Part shown: positions 1-11,823 of the stretch, piece after piece
How positions within the stretch are numbered: position 1 is the stretch's first letter
Layout: every line of letters begins with the position of its first letter
Origin: Tetrapyrgos nigripes
Lineage: Eukaryota > Basidiomycota > Agaricomycetes > Agaricales > Campanellaceae
Direction of reading: 5' to 3'
Length of the DNA stretch: 64,000 nt
Assembly: GCA_013368315.1 (NCBI GenBank)
Contig: JAACJM010000132.1
Location: 62,001-126,000, forward strand
Notes under the pieces: generated by a model
Told to the model about the DNA's origin: nothing
Seen by the model: only the letters and a program-made list of their open reading frames with translations
The model's database searches: none
Translations under genes and position numbers: made by a program

Positions 1-1536
1 GGGGAGAAGGAGAGGACCATCCACATCTGAGTCCGAGCCAGCAATCGCTCAGATGGCGCCAGATCATCCGATCCGATAAGAGCCCTAAATGGGGTGGTTT
101 ACGAGGGGAGGAGGATGATGATATGAGAGGATGCCTACGCCTCTGCATAAAGTACACAAGAGGAAAGGACAGCATTCCTCTTAGGCAACAAGGACAAAGG
201 GAGGATGGGGATATCATGTTGGGCGGTGAGTTGAGTTAGGCTTTGGCTTCCTCCTGCTTCTCTTCTCTGTTTCCTATTCTTTCATTCTTTTTCTTTTCTT
301 TTCTTTTTTTTTTTGCTTCCTACTTTCTTTTTGCACTCACCGTCTCCCTGATTTCCTCCCTTTTCGCTTCTCTCTTTAACCTGAATAATTTGTGATATTT
401 CGCCTGCCCCATGCCCCACCTTGGACTTTGACGTGACATTCCTACTATACTAGACTATACTTCAGCTCTGTCATCCCATGCCTTCCCCTTTCCCATTCAT
501 CTCACTTCCCTCTTTATGTCGATGTTGATGTCACTGTTGATGGGGGATGATGATCGTTGTCTGGAGTTGGAGTCAAAGTTGGACATTGGTGTTTTTTCGT
601 CCTCTGTTTGCGTTCATTACTTACTCCCCATCCTCCCTCCCCGTCCTCATCCCCATTACCCATGTCCCTGTTCCATACCTTAATTTGTTATTCTCTTGTT
701 CCTTGTTCCCTGCTCCCACATATCCCCATTACCCATTTCTCATCTCCTAAGATTCATACCTCGCGAATCTTTTCTTTCCACCTCTTGAGACGCTGAGTCT
801 GACTCTGACTCTGACTCTGACTCTGACCCTGGCCGGCCCACTGGGTTCTAGGTGTTGGTGTCGATGTCAATGTCATAAGGATTTGGGATGCGTTCATTTT
901 ACTTTCACTTTCACTTTTATGTTTCCTCCCTTTCGCTGTTCCGTTGTATACATCGTATACTTTTTTCTTCTCGTCTCCTGATTCCCTTTTTTTTTCTTTC
1001 ATTTTCCTCATCCATAAACCACAGATCGACTGACTATCCTTGTTTATATTTACTTGCTTCTATTGCAGATACTTAACACAATCAAACCCTCGCAATCAGC
1101 TTTACCAATACCTCACAACACCATCCCCATCCCCAGTCGTCCTAAACTGCGCCTTAAGGAGTAGCATATGGAAGAGAAGGAGGTAATGAAGCGAACGAAG
1201 TGAACAAAGGAGCTCGTCTACGGGGTCGAGATTGGAGAAGGGGGTGGATGGAGGTGGGGGCATGGTGGAGACGAGTGGGGCTCAGATGAGAAGAGGAGAA
1301 GGGGAGAGTTGGACAATGTAATGTGTGATAAAGAGAATCTGTAAGGTTGGAGGAGGAGTTCGCTAGGATGAAAGAGGGGGAGGAGGGGAGCAGTGGCAGC
1401 GCATTGTATTGCATGTGGCCTGTATGTGCTCGTCAGCACTGGACTGTAATCTTATGTGAAAAACGACAAATGAAATCACTGGCCATAGAGGCCACTGTAC
1501 TAGCCCCAGTGTATGCTGACGTGTCCTACCGCAAAC

Positions 1537-1643
1537 ATGGAACTTGCAGTCGACTCAGAGCCTGACGTCACCAGAATTACTTGGCGCGATGGTGAGTCAA
1601 CCCTCACCATACTATCTGTACTACTAACACTTCCATGCTCAAG
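1537..1643 (+). pseudogene. Possible first exon and intron of a lost gene
   Basis: An ATG at 1537 opens 18 codons (MELAVDSEPD..., ending at Trp-Arg-Asp) followed by a well-formed fungal intron. The donor gtgagt is at 1592, a TACTAAC branch site at 1622-1628, and the acceptor aag ends at 1643, giving a 52-bp intron. Splicing there runs into a stop codon at once, and no continuing exon was recognised. I read this as a remnant of a host gene or a chance intron-like signal. Family unknown. Confidence 0.2.
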
Positions 1644-2040
1644 ACTGATGAAATCAACCATATACAAGGGCATGACTGTTGAGACTCATACAAAACAATT
1701 ACCATCAGCTTATAGCCTCTCCAAAACACGTCTTTTCCAATGATTCCCATTACTCCTATTACTAGCGCCTTCCTGACAGTGTTTTGTGTCCTTGTCATGC
1801 GTAATATAAAGAATAAGCACAGGAATGGATTGGCTGCTACATATTATTAGATACTGACCATATCGCTGCCGTAAAACATAGAGTGAGCCGCGTTGTGTCT
1901 TTGCATTCTTGTCCCAAAGGTATTCCATCAATTCTCTTCCACCTGCCGTGGGACTACCGTCACGAAGGATGACGTGCTTGATTTCATTGGTTAGTACTTA
2001 GAGTAGATGTAGGCCGTGGCAGGCTATAGTACATCTACAC

Positions 2041-2081
2041 TGGGGAAAGATGCCACTGGTTCACATGGCAATATACAAGGC
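2041..2081 (+). repeat. Hairpin end of the TTACGAGGCC repeat family
   Basis: The sequence TGGGGAAAGATGCCACTGG... contains the stem-loop GCCACTGGTTCACATGGC followed by an aatatacaaggcc tail. The same module (GCCAC-loop-GTGGC then an A/T-rich link and aaggcc or gaggcc) recurs at six other places in the window. The opposite family end (aactcagcctaaaggcctcgtaac) lies at 3855-3880, so 2041-3880 could be one 1.8-kb member, but no matching target duplication was found. Confidence 0.45.
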
Positions 2082-4323
2082 CCTCTTTTTCCTTTGGGTG
2101 TCTATGTGCTCGAGTAGTGGCGTTATTGAATCCATAGTCTTATACTTCTTGACAGATCATACCTACTGACATGCAGGTGTGAAACAGCAGGAAAATTTGA
2201 TAAACACGGAAGGAAAGGGACTGGAGCAAAAACCAATGCACAGATCAAAGGAACCAAAACACAGTGAAGCATTGAAGCATGGCAAGCAGCGAGAACTTTG
2301 ATGCACTTGCCGGTGGTATCCAAAAGGAGTCTAAATGCTAACTACAACGGAGCCCCAGTAACGCAGAGAAATATTACCGAAATACAAAGAGGCAGAGCAA
2401 AAGAATAAAAGATGGAATATAGGAGCAGCAACGCTGACCCCATGCACAAAACAGGAAAGAAAAGAACTAAAAAGGAAAGAAACAAAAGCGCGAACTTCAA
2501 TGCCAACCCCAATCTTGAACCACCCAAATTCTCCAGCACTCTACTCAACAGCCTGGCATTCCTTGGGTTCTTGATGGTGATTTGACGGCTTGTCTTTGAG
2601 GGTCCTACGTCCCAAATATTTTCAGATTCATGTCATTGTCAGGATACAGACAAAGTCAAACAGGCACGAGAGGGGGTGAGGGAGCCGTAACAGGAAACGC
2701 GAAGTTGAAGAGGTAAAGAAGAGGAGCGTAAGGGGGAACAAATGAAAAGAAAGTCAGCCACATATTCAGTAACGAGTTAAGGACACACAAGGGAACGAAG
2801 TCATGAAGAAGTGGGGAGGGAATATTTGCCCGAAGCCCAAGATTAAATGATAGAGTTCTTGAGCTGGTCGCAACCATCAAGAATAGATGTAGTGGTTAGA
2901 AAGGTGTTTTTTTTTGACATCATAACTGTACAGTTTTCGGTAAATACCATGGCTGGCATTTCGACGGCAACAGTTGTGGTTGTCAACATCATTGGACCCG
3001 GTCCAGACCGAGTCCAGACATTTCAGTCATCAGGAAGGTAGAGACCAATGAGGACAACTTGCCTTTGTAGTTTCGACTGAATGATCTGAAATATCTTCGT
3101 TGAGGGTGACATCAGGGCATTGGGTACTGGGAGAGGATGGATCGGACGTTTATAGAAGCAGAGTCAAGAATAAATGTGTGTTAGTCAGAACCGTCTAACA
3201 CAAAAAGAAGGGAGACGCACTACATGGTCTACTATTCCAAGCTGCCCTGTATTAGAGATCGTTAGTGTAAGCTCAGACGAAAAGTAGTCAGTAAACACAC
3301 CATCTTAATCCCAGGAACCTGGGACGGGCTGTACAGTATATTGTGTGCTCTTGCTGAGAGCTCTATGTCGGAACATTGTTGGTGAGATATGCAATGAGGT
3401 AAGTATCGTTCTAAACAAAGTGTTAACCAAAGGAAGAGAAGAAAGAAAGTAGAAGACACACTTTTGGGTTAAATACTGACCCCTTCTCTCTTTACAATCC
3501 TCGTTCGCTGGTCAGTACATGCCTGGCATTGACATCTGCATATTTTTTTCTTTTCCTGCAAGTGACAGCGTATTTAGACTTGTGGATGGAGTACTCACTT
3601 CAAGCTGAAGGTAGAAGAGAAAGCTCAACCAGTATGAGAATGAAAATGGGGAGGACGCAGAAGAGCTACACCAACTTCGTGACAGTTGAGAGGAGGAAAC
3701 ACGTGTCAATGATGACACTGTACAGTTGTCGGTTTTTCGGGTTTTTGGTCAAGTATGTATTGGAGACATTTCGGTTGTCGGGAAGGACAGAGACCGGCTT
3801 AGGGGTGGGAGATTGAACCCGTGGAAAAGATTGGGGAGGTTGCTACGACATAAATTAACTCAGCCTAAAGGCCTCGTAACCCAGCATGTTCGTAGAGGAC
3901 CATGCCGTGTATTTCTATCTATCCATCTGATGTTTCGGCGTTATAGATTTTTGACGGCAAAACATCTTGCAATTCGACAGGTTGTCCGAGGTTCTAGAGC
4001 AGCTATACATCTTCTTTGGTCCTTCTATATACACATCAGGTCTCGAAAGCACTGGGTTTGACATTGTACATGTCATCAAGGAGCTCTCTTGAAACCTCTC
4101 TTATCCTTTGCAGTTGTGCTTACCTGTCATCTGGACCAAGGTATCTCTGAACGTCCCTATTTGCTGGTCATCTGAGTTCAATAGCAAAGGACACCAGGTC
4201 GCCAAAATCATCTGAAAATTGTTCTTTTACCTTCATTTTGCAATTGACCTTTAGTAAATCTGGAGTTGGACAGGATGGATTGGACATGTCAAGGCAACTG
4301 AGGACAATTTCTCTGGAATCCAC

Positions 4324-4659
4324 TGTTAGAATTTTGTATTGATCTATACTTACAACAAACAATCTTATCTTTCTTTCTACTTCATTAGTATACACGATCC
4401 ACTTGTATCCACATATGCACCGCTTACTTTTTGTTTTACTCTGTACTTACATTGTCTCTTACATCGTTGACTCCGAACTGATATCAGACATTACATCGTA
4501 GTATCTGCTTTCTCCACAGTGTTATATTTATGGACTCGTGTAGCCACCGTAGCTAACAGTATAAATACTTAGTAGTTCACTGTCTATACCTCTAGAGCTG
4601 CAATAGTATTTTTCGCCTCACTTGTTTAACAAGTGTCCTCATATTCATTTATTCTCATA
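4324..4659 (+). repeat. Copia-1 5' LTR
   Basis: It begins TGTTAGAATTTTG and ends ATTCTCATA, and is repeated at 10143-10476. It contains a possible TATA region near cagtataaatac (about 4557-4568). It is preceded by the target duplication tccac, and the primer-binding site starts at the next base. Confidence 0.93.
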
Positions 4660-4674
4660 GGTTATGGGCCCTGC
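4660..4674 (+). promoter_or_regulatory. Copia-1 primer-binding site, initiator tRNA-Met half-molecule type
   Basis: The 15 bases ggttatgggccctgc directly after the LTR are complementary to the anticodon stem-loop of eukaryotic initiator tRNA-Met (GCAGGGC-CAUAACC region), not to a tRNA 3' end. Priming from a cleaved initiator tRNA half is known for Drosophila copia. The match is direct; its use in this element is inferred. Confidence 0.75.
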
Positions 4675-4754
4675 CCTAGCCTAATCATATCTCATTGTCT
4701 AGCTCTCAACGTTGTATGACTAGTAGCTTGTAACACTACAGCTCAAGGCACGGA
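4675..4754 (+). other. Copia-1 leader between primer site and gag
   Basis: An 80-nt leader with no ATG in the gag frame. The frame is closed by TAA at 4731-4733. Confidence 0.5.
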
Positions 4755-6449
4755 TTGCCAGCACCCAGGGTTGACAACCCTGAACAGATAATCAGATCAC
4801 AGTCAGGATCTAGAAACCAGTCTAGGAGAGGCAGTCCCAGACCACAAGAGTATGTCCCACCAGCACCAGATCTCCATTGTGCATATCAGGCACATGTATA
4901 TGACTTTGATGACTACATTGATCGTTTTTGGGACATACAAAGCGAAGAATTTTATCGGTGCAACAAAACAGCTCATCCCTGTCCAAATTGCTACAACTCC
5001 ATCCCATTACCACCAAAGGCAAACCCAAATCCTTGGGGACATCACATAAACAGAGGACAAGAACCCCTTATCAATGGTCATTGAGAACGCACAGCACCAC
5101 CACCAAGGAATCCACTCATATTTCCACCTCCAGGACAGCCACAAGAAGCTGCGCCACAGCCCTCCGCATCATCAGATCCACAACCATTGTCATCATCAGC
5201 ACCAGAAGCCCCAGAACAGCCACTGAAAAGAGATCCAATGCCACCTCCATCGAATCCTCCATCACGTCATTCACCAGATCCTGATCCAAACCCAGATCCA
5301 GAACCACATCCTAATCCACCACCTCCACCACCCAATTCTGATCCTGATCCATCCAAACCAAACAACACAATTGATTCAGATTCAGACTCAGATGACGACA
5401 TGTCCAAGGCAACCAAAGCATTCGATAAAGTTATGAAACTTGAGAAGGACAGATCTAATTGGAGTACATGGGTAACGAGAGTACAGAGAGCAGCAGGATC
5501 TATCGGATACAATAAGTATCTAACCACAGCACCCACATCAGCGGCAGAAGAACAACAGCAGGATAAAGACCTGTTGAATGGCATTATTGGCACACTACCA
5601 GACACTATTTTTAGGCGTTACAAGAACAAGCCGACATCGAAAGAGTTGTGGGATGCATTGAAGCAGGAATATGATGCAAAGGACCCCCTCACTGAACCCA
5701 GCTTGGAAAAGCAACTTATCTCCCTCACTTGTACCAACCCAGCTAAATTTGGTAAACACCTCAACAATCTCGTCGCTATCATGGATGAATTAGCTGATCG
5801 AGGAGTTTCTATCCCTGATTCCCAATTCAAATCAGCTATCATCTCTTCCACTCCCAATATGTATCAAGCCACCGTCAAAGTCCTCATCACTGTTTACAGA
5901 GAAGAACCAAGCAAGTTGACACCAGAAATGTTGATCGCAGCCATTCGTGCAGAAGCTCAGGGCAAGAACTTTGCTTCTAGTTCCAACAAATCTCAAGAAT
6001 CTGCAAATTACTCCAACAACAACTTCCAAGGCAGAGGGCGTGGTGGATTTAGGGGAAGAGGAGGAAGAGGTAGAGAGGAGGCTGAGGAGGATCATCATTC
6101 AGAGGTCAAGGAAATTTCAGAGGAAGAGGCCAAGGTGGAGCAGGAGGAAATTGGCAAGGCAACAATCCAACAAGGGAGGAACCCAACTGTTACAATTGTG
6201 GAGGACTTGGTCCATCTAAGCACATGCAGTGTGCTGATGTTGCCAGAGAACACTGAGATGATAGGAATTATAGAGAAGACAGAAAGAATGGAGAGAATGG
6301 ACAACAAAGGAATGGAAAAGAAAGGGATACAGCAAGCAGTGCTAGAGAAAGGAACGAAGAAAATAGTGAAGAAGAAAGTTGGATGGCCATTGAAATTCCA
6401 GAAATCAAAGACTCCATTGAGCACCCCACTATTGATTGCTCTGATATAG
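4755..6449 (+). pseudogene. Copia-1 gag, broken
   Basis: Gag forms the virus-like particle and packages element RNA. One frame runs through this interval apart from a TGA at 5082-5084. It has no ATG near its 5' end, so the original start is lost or unclear. After a Pro-rich spacer, the block from about 5407 (ATKAFDKVMKLEKD..W..W) is typical of copia-type gag (UBN2/DUF4219-like). An RG-rich segment (RGRGGFRGRGGRG) follows near 6035-6070. A one-base slip near 6070-6085 moves the frame. In the new frame a stop near 6085 is followed by more Gly-Arg repeats and a degenerate zinc knuckle CYNCGGLG...H..C near 6188-6232, whose histidine is displaced from CX2CX4HX4C. Confidence 0.85.
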
Positions 6450-8645
6450 CTGAAGAAGCAGCTTTCATACCATTGGAACATACTCCACCGATTTTATTCG
6501 ATTTCAGATGCTCATCCCACATGTCCCCACTCCGAGATCAACTACGAAACTATCAGACCATTCCCACTCGTCGAATCCAAGCCGCTAACTCTGATACATT
6601 CACATCCCAAGGGAAAGGCACTCTACACATTGAGACAATTGATACGAAGGAGAAACCCCACTTCTTACCCCTACACGACACTCTATTGTCCAGACATGTC
6701 AAACATGCTAGTATCATTGGGTAAATTGGATGACACAGGGTACAACATTCATATTGAAGGAGGAATCATGGTTATCTCAAAACAAGGTTGTAATGTTGCT
6801 CATATTCCAAAAGTGCATGGGCTTTACCAAATCGTTGAGCATGAAAATGCTTATTCTGTCACCAATCGTACCCTATCCTTATACAAAGCCCATTGTGCTA
6901 CTGGACACCAGAGTTATCAATATATCGAAACCTTATTTGAAAACAATGCAGTTAAAGGACTATGTCTTGATCCGAACAAAATGGAGCAGATTGAATGCAT
7001 TGTATGCATGTGCACCAAAGGAGCTCATCTCACTATTCCAAAATTACATCTTACTCCATGCACTGAGAACTTTGGAGACAGAATGAACATGGACATCTGG
7101 GGACCAGCATCAGTCAGGACTATCAATCATCAGGAGTATTCGCTCACACTTATTGATGATTGGCTAGAAACCCCTCTACTGCACTCTAAAGACGAATCAT
7201 TCACCAAATACGTCATCTTTCAGACCATCCTTGAAACCCAATTCAACATTATCATTAAAATCCTACAGTCTGATCGAGGAGGAGAATTTCTAGGAGGAGA
7301 ATTTATGAAGTATTTGGAAGAAAAGGGCACGGAGAGGAAACTCACAGTTCACGATACACCAGAACAGAACAGTATTGCAGAAAGAAGTCATCATATGCTT
7401 CTCAACACTGTCTGAGCTATGCTCATCTCATCAGGTTTACTGCAACAGTATGGCAATGCTTTATGCAACCTATATCTGGAATCATACCCCACACAAAGCT
7501 ATCAACGTGAAGACTCCATACAAGAAACGATTCAGAACTATCCCAGATATCTCAGATCTTCATCCATTCAGCTCTATTGTTTATGTCAAACGCACTCCAA
7601 AACCCAACAAATTGGAAGACCAGGCAGTTGAAGGACATTGGTTAGGACCAGAGAAGGAATCACAGGGTTACTACATCTACTGGCTGAAGAAGAAATCCAT
7701 CACCGTCGAACGGAACATCCAATTCACCAATCAACCAATCCAACTCAGTGAGGAGGAGGATAATGATTTCATCAATTTGGAACGGAAGATCCCTGAGTTG
7801 GATACAGTTGATCCCGTCATCGAAATCACTGAACCCATCACACCCGAGATCATCATTCCACCTGAAATTGTCACAGGAAGAAGACCTATCACCAGATCTA
7901 TGATGAAGAAGACAGAAGTAGAATCTGCCAATTTGCTAACCACTAGTCTCGCTCAGGTTACATCTGAACTTGAAGCTTATGACCCACTCTCAGTTCCAGA
8001 AGCGAAACGACAACCAGATTGGCCCAAATGGACGGAAGCTATGGAAGAGGAAATGAGGAGGCATAAGGAACAAGGAACATTCATTCCAGTCTACACACCA
8101 TCAGACCCCAACATTCTCACTGGAAAATGGGTTTATAGGACAAAGAAGGACATACATGGAAAGGTTAAAGAACATCAAGCATGACTATTTCCCAGATGAA
8201 ACATTCACATCAGTTGCCAAGATGACATCAGGATGCATCATTCTATCCATTGCAGCATATTGTAACATGGAAGTTCACCAAATGGACGTCAAATCAGCAT
8301 ACCTTTACAGCAAAACCGATCCCAATGAAAACATATTCATGAAACCACTCCCCAGCATCGAGATGGCAGGTGTCAAACCTGGATAAGTACTCTGTCTTCG
8401 ATTAGCTCTCTACAGACTCAAACAAGCCAGACGCTGTTGGTATCTATGATTCTGCGAGATCATGAAGGACATTGGACTCACACATTCTAACTTCGATCAC
8501 GCTGTCTTTTACCGACTTAATCCATTCATCATTTTATTCATTCACGTCAATGACATGACATTGGTTACTGACACTATGGCAGATATGGAGAAGTTTAAGA
8601 AGAAAATTGAAGAGAAGGTAGAAGTCACAGAGGCAGGAGAATTAC

Positions 8646-9039
8646 TGTCATGACGTCTATATTTGGTACTATTTATTTCTTCTTATCTCTGTATCCTCAG
8701 ATCTTTACACCATATGACTCTTGTTCCACATGCTACACACCGGACCTTTCATTTCTCTGATACAGCTTCGATACAGCTTCTTGACAGCTTCCCTTACAGC
8801 TTTCTTTACAGCTTTCTTTACAGCTTTCCTTACAGCCTCCCTTACAGCTTTACTTTTACATATATAAACCCTGTCCTGACACCTGGTTCCCCATCTCGAC
8901 CTCTTCATCGTTGGGACCAGGTGTGTATTTCTCTTTTCATTACTTCTTTCACCTTTACTGATGGACACTGCTGTCTGTTAGTCAAGTCGAGCCCGTAGCT
9001 CCTTGTTATCGCTATCTAAGTGCTCACCTCTTTGTGACA
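8646..9039 (+). mobile_element. Solo LTR inserted in Copia-1 RT
   Basis: A 394-bp TGTCATGACGTC...TTTGTGACA sequence is flanked by the 5-bp duplication attac (8641-8645 and 9040-9044). Pol motifs stop just before it and resume just after it, so it is an insertion. It holds a run of about 13-bp units (tttacagcttcc-like, about 8790-8855) and a TATA box in acatatataaacc. A diverged inverted copy lies at about 14958-15386. No internal region accompanies it, hence solo LTR; the source element is not in the window. Confidence 0.85.
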
Positions 9040-9771
9040 ATTACATTGGATGCTAGGAATTGAAATATGCAGGAACAGGCAGGAACGCACACTCCAAATG
9101 TCACAACAATCCTACATCAACTCCATCATCGCACGTTACAGATTCACTGACACCAAACCTGTCTCTATACCATTCAATCCACATACTTGCTTGTCGACAT
9201 CACAAAGTCCTACTACTGTTGAAGAAATTGCCCAGATGCACGACAAACCATATCGACAATATCTACACCATGCTACACGCCTGGATCTCGCTTATCCAGT
9301 CTCTCAACTTGCCTGATTCGCTCATAATCCAGGCATCATACACTGGAACGCTTTATGACATGTATTCGCTTATCTTAAATCGACAAAGGATCATTGGTTG
9401 ACTTATGGAAAGAAGCAGACGGACATTATTGGCTATTCAGATGCAGATGGAATGTCTAATGACAACTGACATGCCATATCTGGTTATGTCTTCATGCTTA
9501 ACAGTGGAGCTATATCTTGGTCTTCTAAACGACAAGACACGATTTCACTCTCCACTACCAAAGCCGAATACATCACCCTATCTCACACTGCCAAGGAAGC
9601 CATATGGACTCGGAACTTCATATCTGAAATCTTTGGATCTATTACCAATTCTATTCATATCCACTCGGATAACCAATCAGCTATCACATTCGCTAAGGAC
9701 AACTGTTATCATGCTCGCACCAAACACATCGACATCTGATATCACTGTATTCGCTATGTCATTGAAGAAGG

Positions 9772-10014
9772 CACTGGGTGCAAACACTTTTAATTCCTTG
9801 GATATACCAAGGAATTACATAAGACTTACAGAAGTATTACCAGGGACCACTGTGAGACTTCATGCCTTACAATGGTCATATATAATTGTTTCATTTTTTT
9901 TGGTCTCTGGTAATACTTCAGTAAGTCAAGTGGACTTACATATTGAGTGTACCAGTGTAAGTCTTATGTAATTCTTCAGTATATCCAAGGAATTACAAGT
10001 GTTTGGATCCAGTG
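9772..10014 (+). mobile_element. CACTG-ended MITE (CACTA-like) inserted in Copia-1
   Basis: The 243-bp element begins CACTGGGTGCAAACACTT and ends with the near-perfect inverse of CACTGGATCCAAACACTT. The inverted repeats extend inward through AATTCCTTGGATATAC and a taagtctta block. It is flanked by the 3-bp duplication agg (9769-9771, 10015-10017). Removing the element and one agg restores the RNase H reading frame into the KMTADIFTKAL motif, which confirms the borders. CAC termini with 3-bp duplications are the hallmark of the CACTA superfamily. There is no coding capacity. Confidence 0.88.
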
Positions 10015-10133
10015 AGGCAAAATTCGACTTGCATATTGCCCTACTGACAAAATGACTGCCGACATTTTCACTAAAGCTTTACTATCTCTTAAAGCCAAAC
10101 ACTTCGCTTCATTTATGGGACTCGCAAAGGTTT

Positions 10134-10142
10134 GAGGAGGAG
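10134..10142 (+). promoter_or_regulatory. Copia-1 polypurine tract
   Basis: The purine run gaggaggag sits directly before the 3' LTR, where the plus-strand primer is made during reverse transcription. Its position against TGTTAGAA fixes the LTR start. Confidence 0.85.
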
Positions 10143-10476
10143 TGTTAGAATTTTGTATTGACCTATCCTTACAACAAACAATCTTATCTTTCTTTCCACT
10201 TCATTAGTATACACGATCCACTTGTATCCACATATGCACCACTTAATTTCTGTTTTACTCCGTACTTACATTGTCTCTTACATCGTTGACTCCAAACTGA
10301 TATCAGACATTACATCATAGTATCTGCTTTCTCCAGTATTATATTTATGGACTCGTGTAGCCACAGTAGCTAACAGTATAAATACTTAGTAGTTCACTGT
10401 CTATACCTCTAGAGCTGCAATAGTATTTGTCGCCTCGCTTGTTTAACAAGTGTCCTCATATTCATTTATTCTCATA
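10143..10476 (+). repeat. Copia-1 3' LTR
   Basis: This is the copy of 4324-4659, beginning TGTTAGAATTTTG and ending TTCTCATA. The target duplication tccac follows at 10477-10481. Confidence 0.93.
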
Positions 10477-10823
10477 TCCACCTGCTCAAACACCAAGGAT
10501 AACTCTTCTATTCTTCCTATAGGAATATTTGGGGCTAATCTGTGTCCTCGAGCATTCTTAACGTCCTAACCAGTTGATCGAAGTGGCCTGCCAGGCAGAG
10601 ATCTCCTCTGTAGCATCCAACAATTTATCTTACCAGGTCACTGATACTCAGCCTTTCTACTCAGACTCACACTGTTATTTTACCCCAAGAAGCAACCAAT
10701 GCACTTGAACATGTATACATGATGTGCTCATGCATGCTTGCAACGTCCATGGTACTCTTTAATTTCAAACTGCTTGTGTGTCACCGTTGCGTGAACTAGC
10801 ATACTGCGCCACTCCAGAATCCA

Positions 10824-10831
10824 TATAAAAA
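10824..10831 (+). promoter_or_regulatory. TATA box of the broken polygalacturonase gene
   Basis: tataaaaa lies 77-84 bp before the ATG at 10908, in the context ccatataaaaagg. This is a normal distance for a fungal gene with a 40-60 nt leader. Confidence 0.6.
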
Positions 10832-11251
10832 GGTGTTCCTCATCCTAGTGATACCCCCAGGCTACAGGCTACATACTATCTTCATTCTCATTGGCCCCAT
10901 CTCAAAAATGAAGTCTCTCTCAACCCTCGTACCCATCGTTCTCCTTCTCTTACTCTTGCTGCACCTTTCGAAAATGCCTCGAACACCACTCGTCGATACC
11001 CCCAAAAGATCAGTAAATGATGCACAGGAAAGATTTCCTCTCTCTCGGGTGTCGCAGCTGCACAGGAGTGTACAACTGTTGTTGTGAGTTACTTGCCTTT
11101 GACGCTATGTTCTTCTGGGCTGATAGCTGCACCCTCTTGTGTTTAGATCAAAGCCTTCACTGTTACTACTGGTCGTGAGTACTAATGATCATTCTTCTTA
11201 CCTTCCTACTAATCAAAGTGCCGTGGTTTGCATGATACTATCCTTACATAG

Positions 11252-11400
11252 TTACGAGGCTGAAGAATGAGGACGAGTTCCTTACACTGCGTTTCCATGT
11301 GTGGCTATGTTGAGTTTGTCCCAATTTCCTCTGTCTGTCTCAATCAAATTTCTTTCCGATTTTCTCCGGTAATAGAGAATATGCACCCCTATTCTTGTAA
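11252..11400 (+). repeat. 5' end of a TTACGAGGCC-family repeat in the polygalacturonase intron
   Basis: The start ttacgaggctgaagaatgagg and a gtgtggctatg block about 60 bp in match 24914-25000, and more distantly 16570, 26976 (-) and 17153 (-). The right border is not visible. Confidence 0.45.
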
Positions 11401-11691
11401 CTGTTATAAATTGAAGTGCACGTTCTTGTCTCTTATTCGCTCCCTTGACTCACGGACAGTGGCGCACTGTGGCGCAAGCTTATTTCGGTTCCGGAAAGTG
11501 CGGACATCCTATTTATTCAGACTTCCATACTGACATCTTGCTTGTGGCAAGATGTCTTATATACCTTTGTTTTGTATCTCGCACCTCAGCGTTCATCCTT
11601 CTGCGCTGAGGTGAGTAGCACTACTGATACTATTTCTTATTTATCTTTACTGATGTTACCTATGTAGACTTACCGTCTATTCTATTAGTAA

Positions 11692-11823
11692 CATGCCGAA
11701 AAGACAAAAATATCCACTCGACAGATAGATCACATGACTACTACTGATATAAGACATATCTGTAAAAAAAGTGTATTTCTGTACGCCTTTCTGCTGAGCA
11801 GATATTTTTGTATTTTCAGCGTG
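11692..11823. mobile_element. 132-bp MITE related to the 23210 foldback element
   Basis: Its ends, CATGCCGAAAAGACAAAAAT and the inverse of CACGCTGAAAATACAAAAAT, are inverted repeats that also resemble the ends of the 1085-bp element at 23210. It is flanked by the 3-bp duplication taa (11689-11691, 11824-11826). It has no coding capacity and lies in the second polygalacturonase intron. Confidence 0.7.

Larger units (their letters stand above)
1..4318. other. Gene-poor flank without a convincing gene
   Basis: I see no coding region with family motifs here. Bases 1-240 are purine-rich, then about 240-1075 are strongly pyrimidine-rich on the plus strand. A short tandem array of the hexamer gactct lies at 798-828. 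Two stretches (about 2926-3040 and 3705-3790) resemble each other, sharing an actgtacagtt block and a catttc...ggaaggtagagacc-like block, so at least part of the region is repeat-derived. Pieces of a hairpin-ended repeat family occur at 2041-2081 and 3851-3880. Many short ORFs exist on both strands, but none shows domain motifs. Confidence 0.5.
6383..10133 (+). pseudogene. Copia-1 pol (protease, integrase, RT, RNase H), broken
   Basis: Pol runs through several frames. The protease motif near 6497-6520 reads FDFRCSSHMSP where FDSGCSSHMSP is expected, so the catalytic Ser-Gly is lost. Then come the GAG-pre-integrase block, the integrase core with Asp in MNMDIWGP, Asp in QSDRGGEF and Glu in IAER, a TGA at 7413-7415, and a frameshift near 7460. 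RT starts with MEEEMRRHKEQGTF (about 8040) and has lost about a dozen residues near 8180. It reads HVND instead of HVDD at 8543-8554 (Asp to Asn). After the solo LTR it resumes with HWMLGIEI, then RNase H (WSSKRQDTISLSTTKAEY, SDNQSAI). A MITE splits the last domain. Internal stops occur at 7413, 8384, 9314 and 9737. Confidence 0.9.
4324..10476 (+). mobile_element. Copia-1: complete but decayed Copia LTR retrotransposon
   Basis: This Ty1/copia-type element has both LTRs (4324-4659 and 10143-10476) and a 5-bp target duplication tccac (4319-4323 and 10477-10481). A primer site follows the left LTR and a purine tract TTTGAGGAGGAG precedes the right LTR. The internal order gag, protease, integrase, reverse transcriptase, RNase H defines Copia. 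The coding region is dead: an in-frame stop and a frameshift in gag, several frameshifts and stops in pol, a small deletion in RT, a mutated RT active site, and two later insertions (8646-9039 and 9772-10014). The LTRs are easily alignable but differ at several sites and in length (336 and 334 bp), so it is older than G1 and G2. Confidence 0.95.

Noticed and set aside
1154..1439. Minus-strand Ser/Pro-rich ORFs near 1154-1439
   Set aside because: Low-complexity composition of a purine-rich plus strand with no motif; no support as genes.
2041..3880. Complete 1.8-kb member of the hairpin family
   Set aside because: Both end types are present but flanks catctacac and ccagcatgt do not match. It could be two partial copies.
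5947..6219. Arg-rich ORF inside Copia-1 gag
   Set aside because: It is a shadow frame of the Gly-Arg-rich gag segment.
10833..11087. 84-residue plus-strand ORF as an independent small secreted protein
   Set aside because: Its second half is out of frame with GH28 motifs readable in the neighbouring frame, so it is the frameshifted start of the polygalacturonase.
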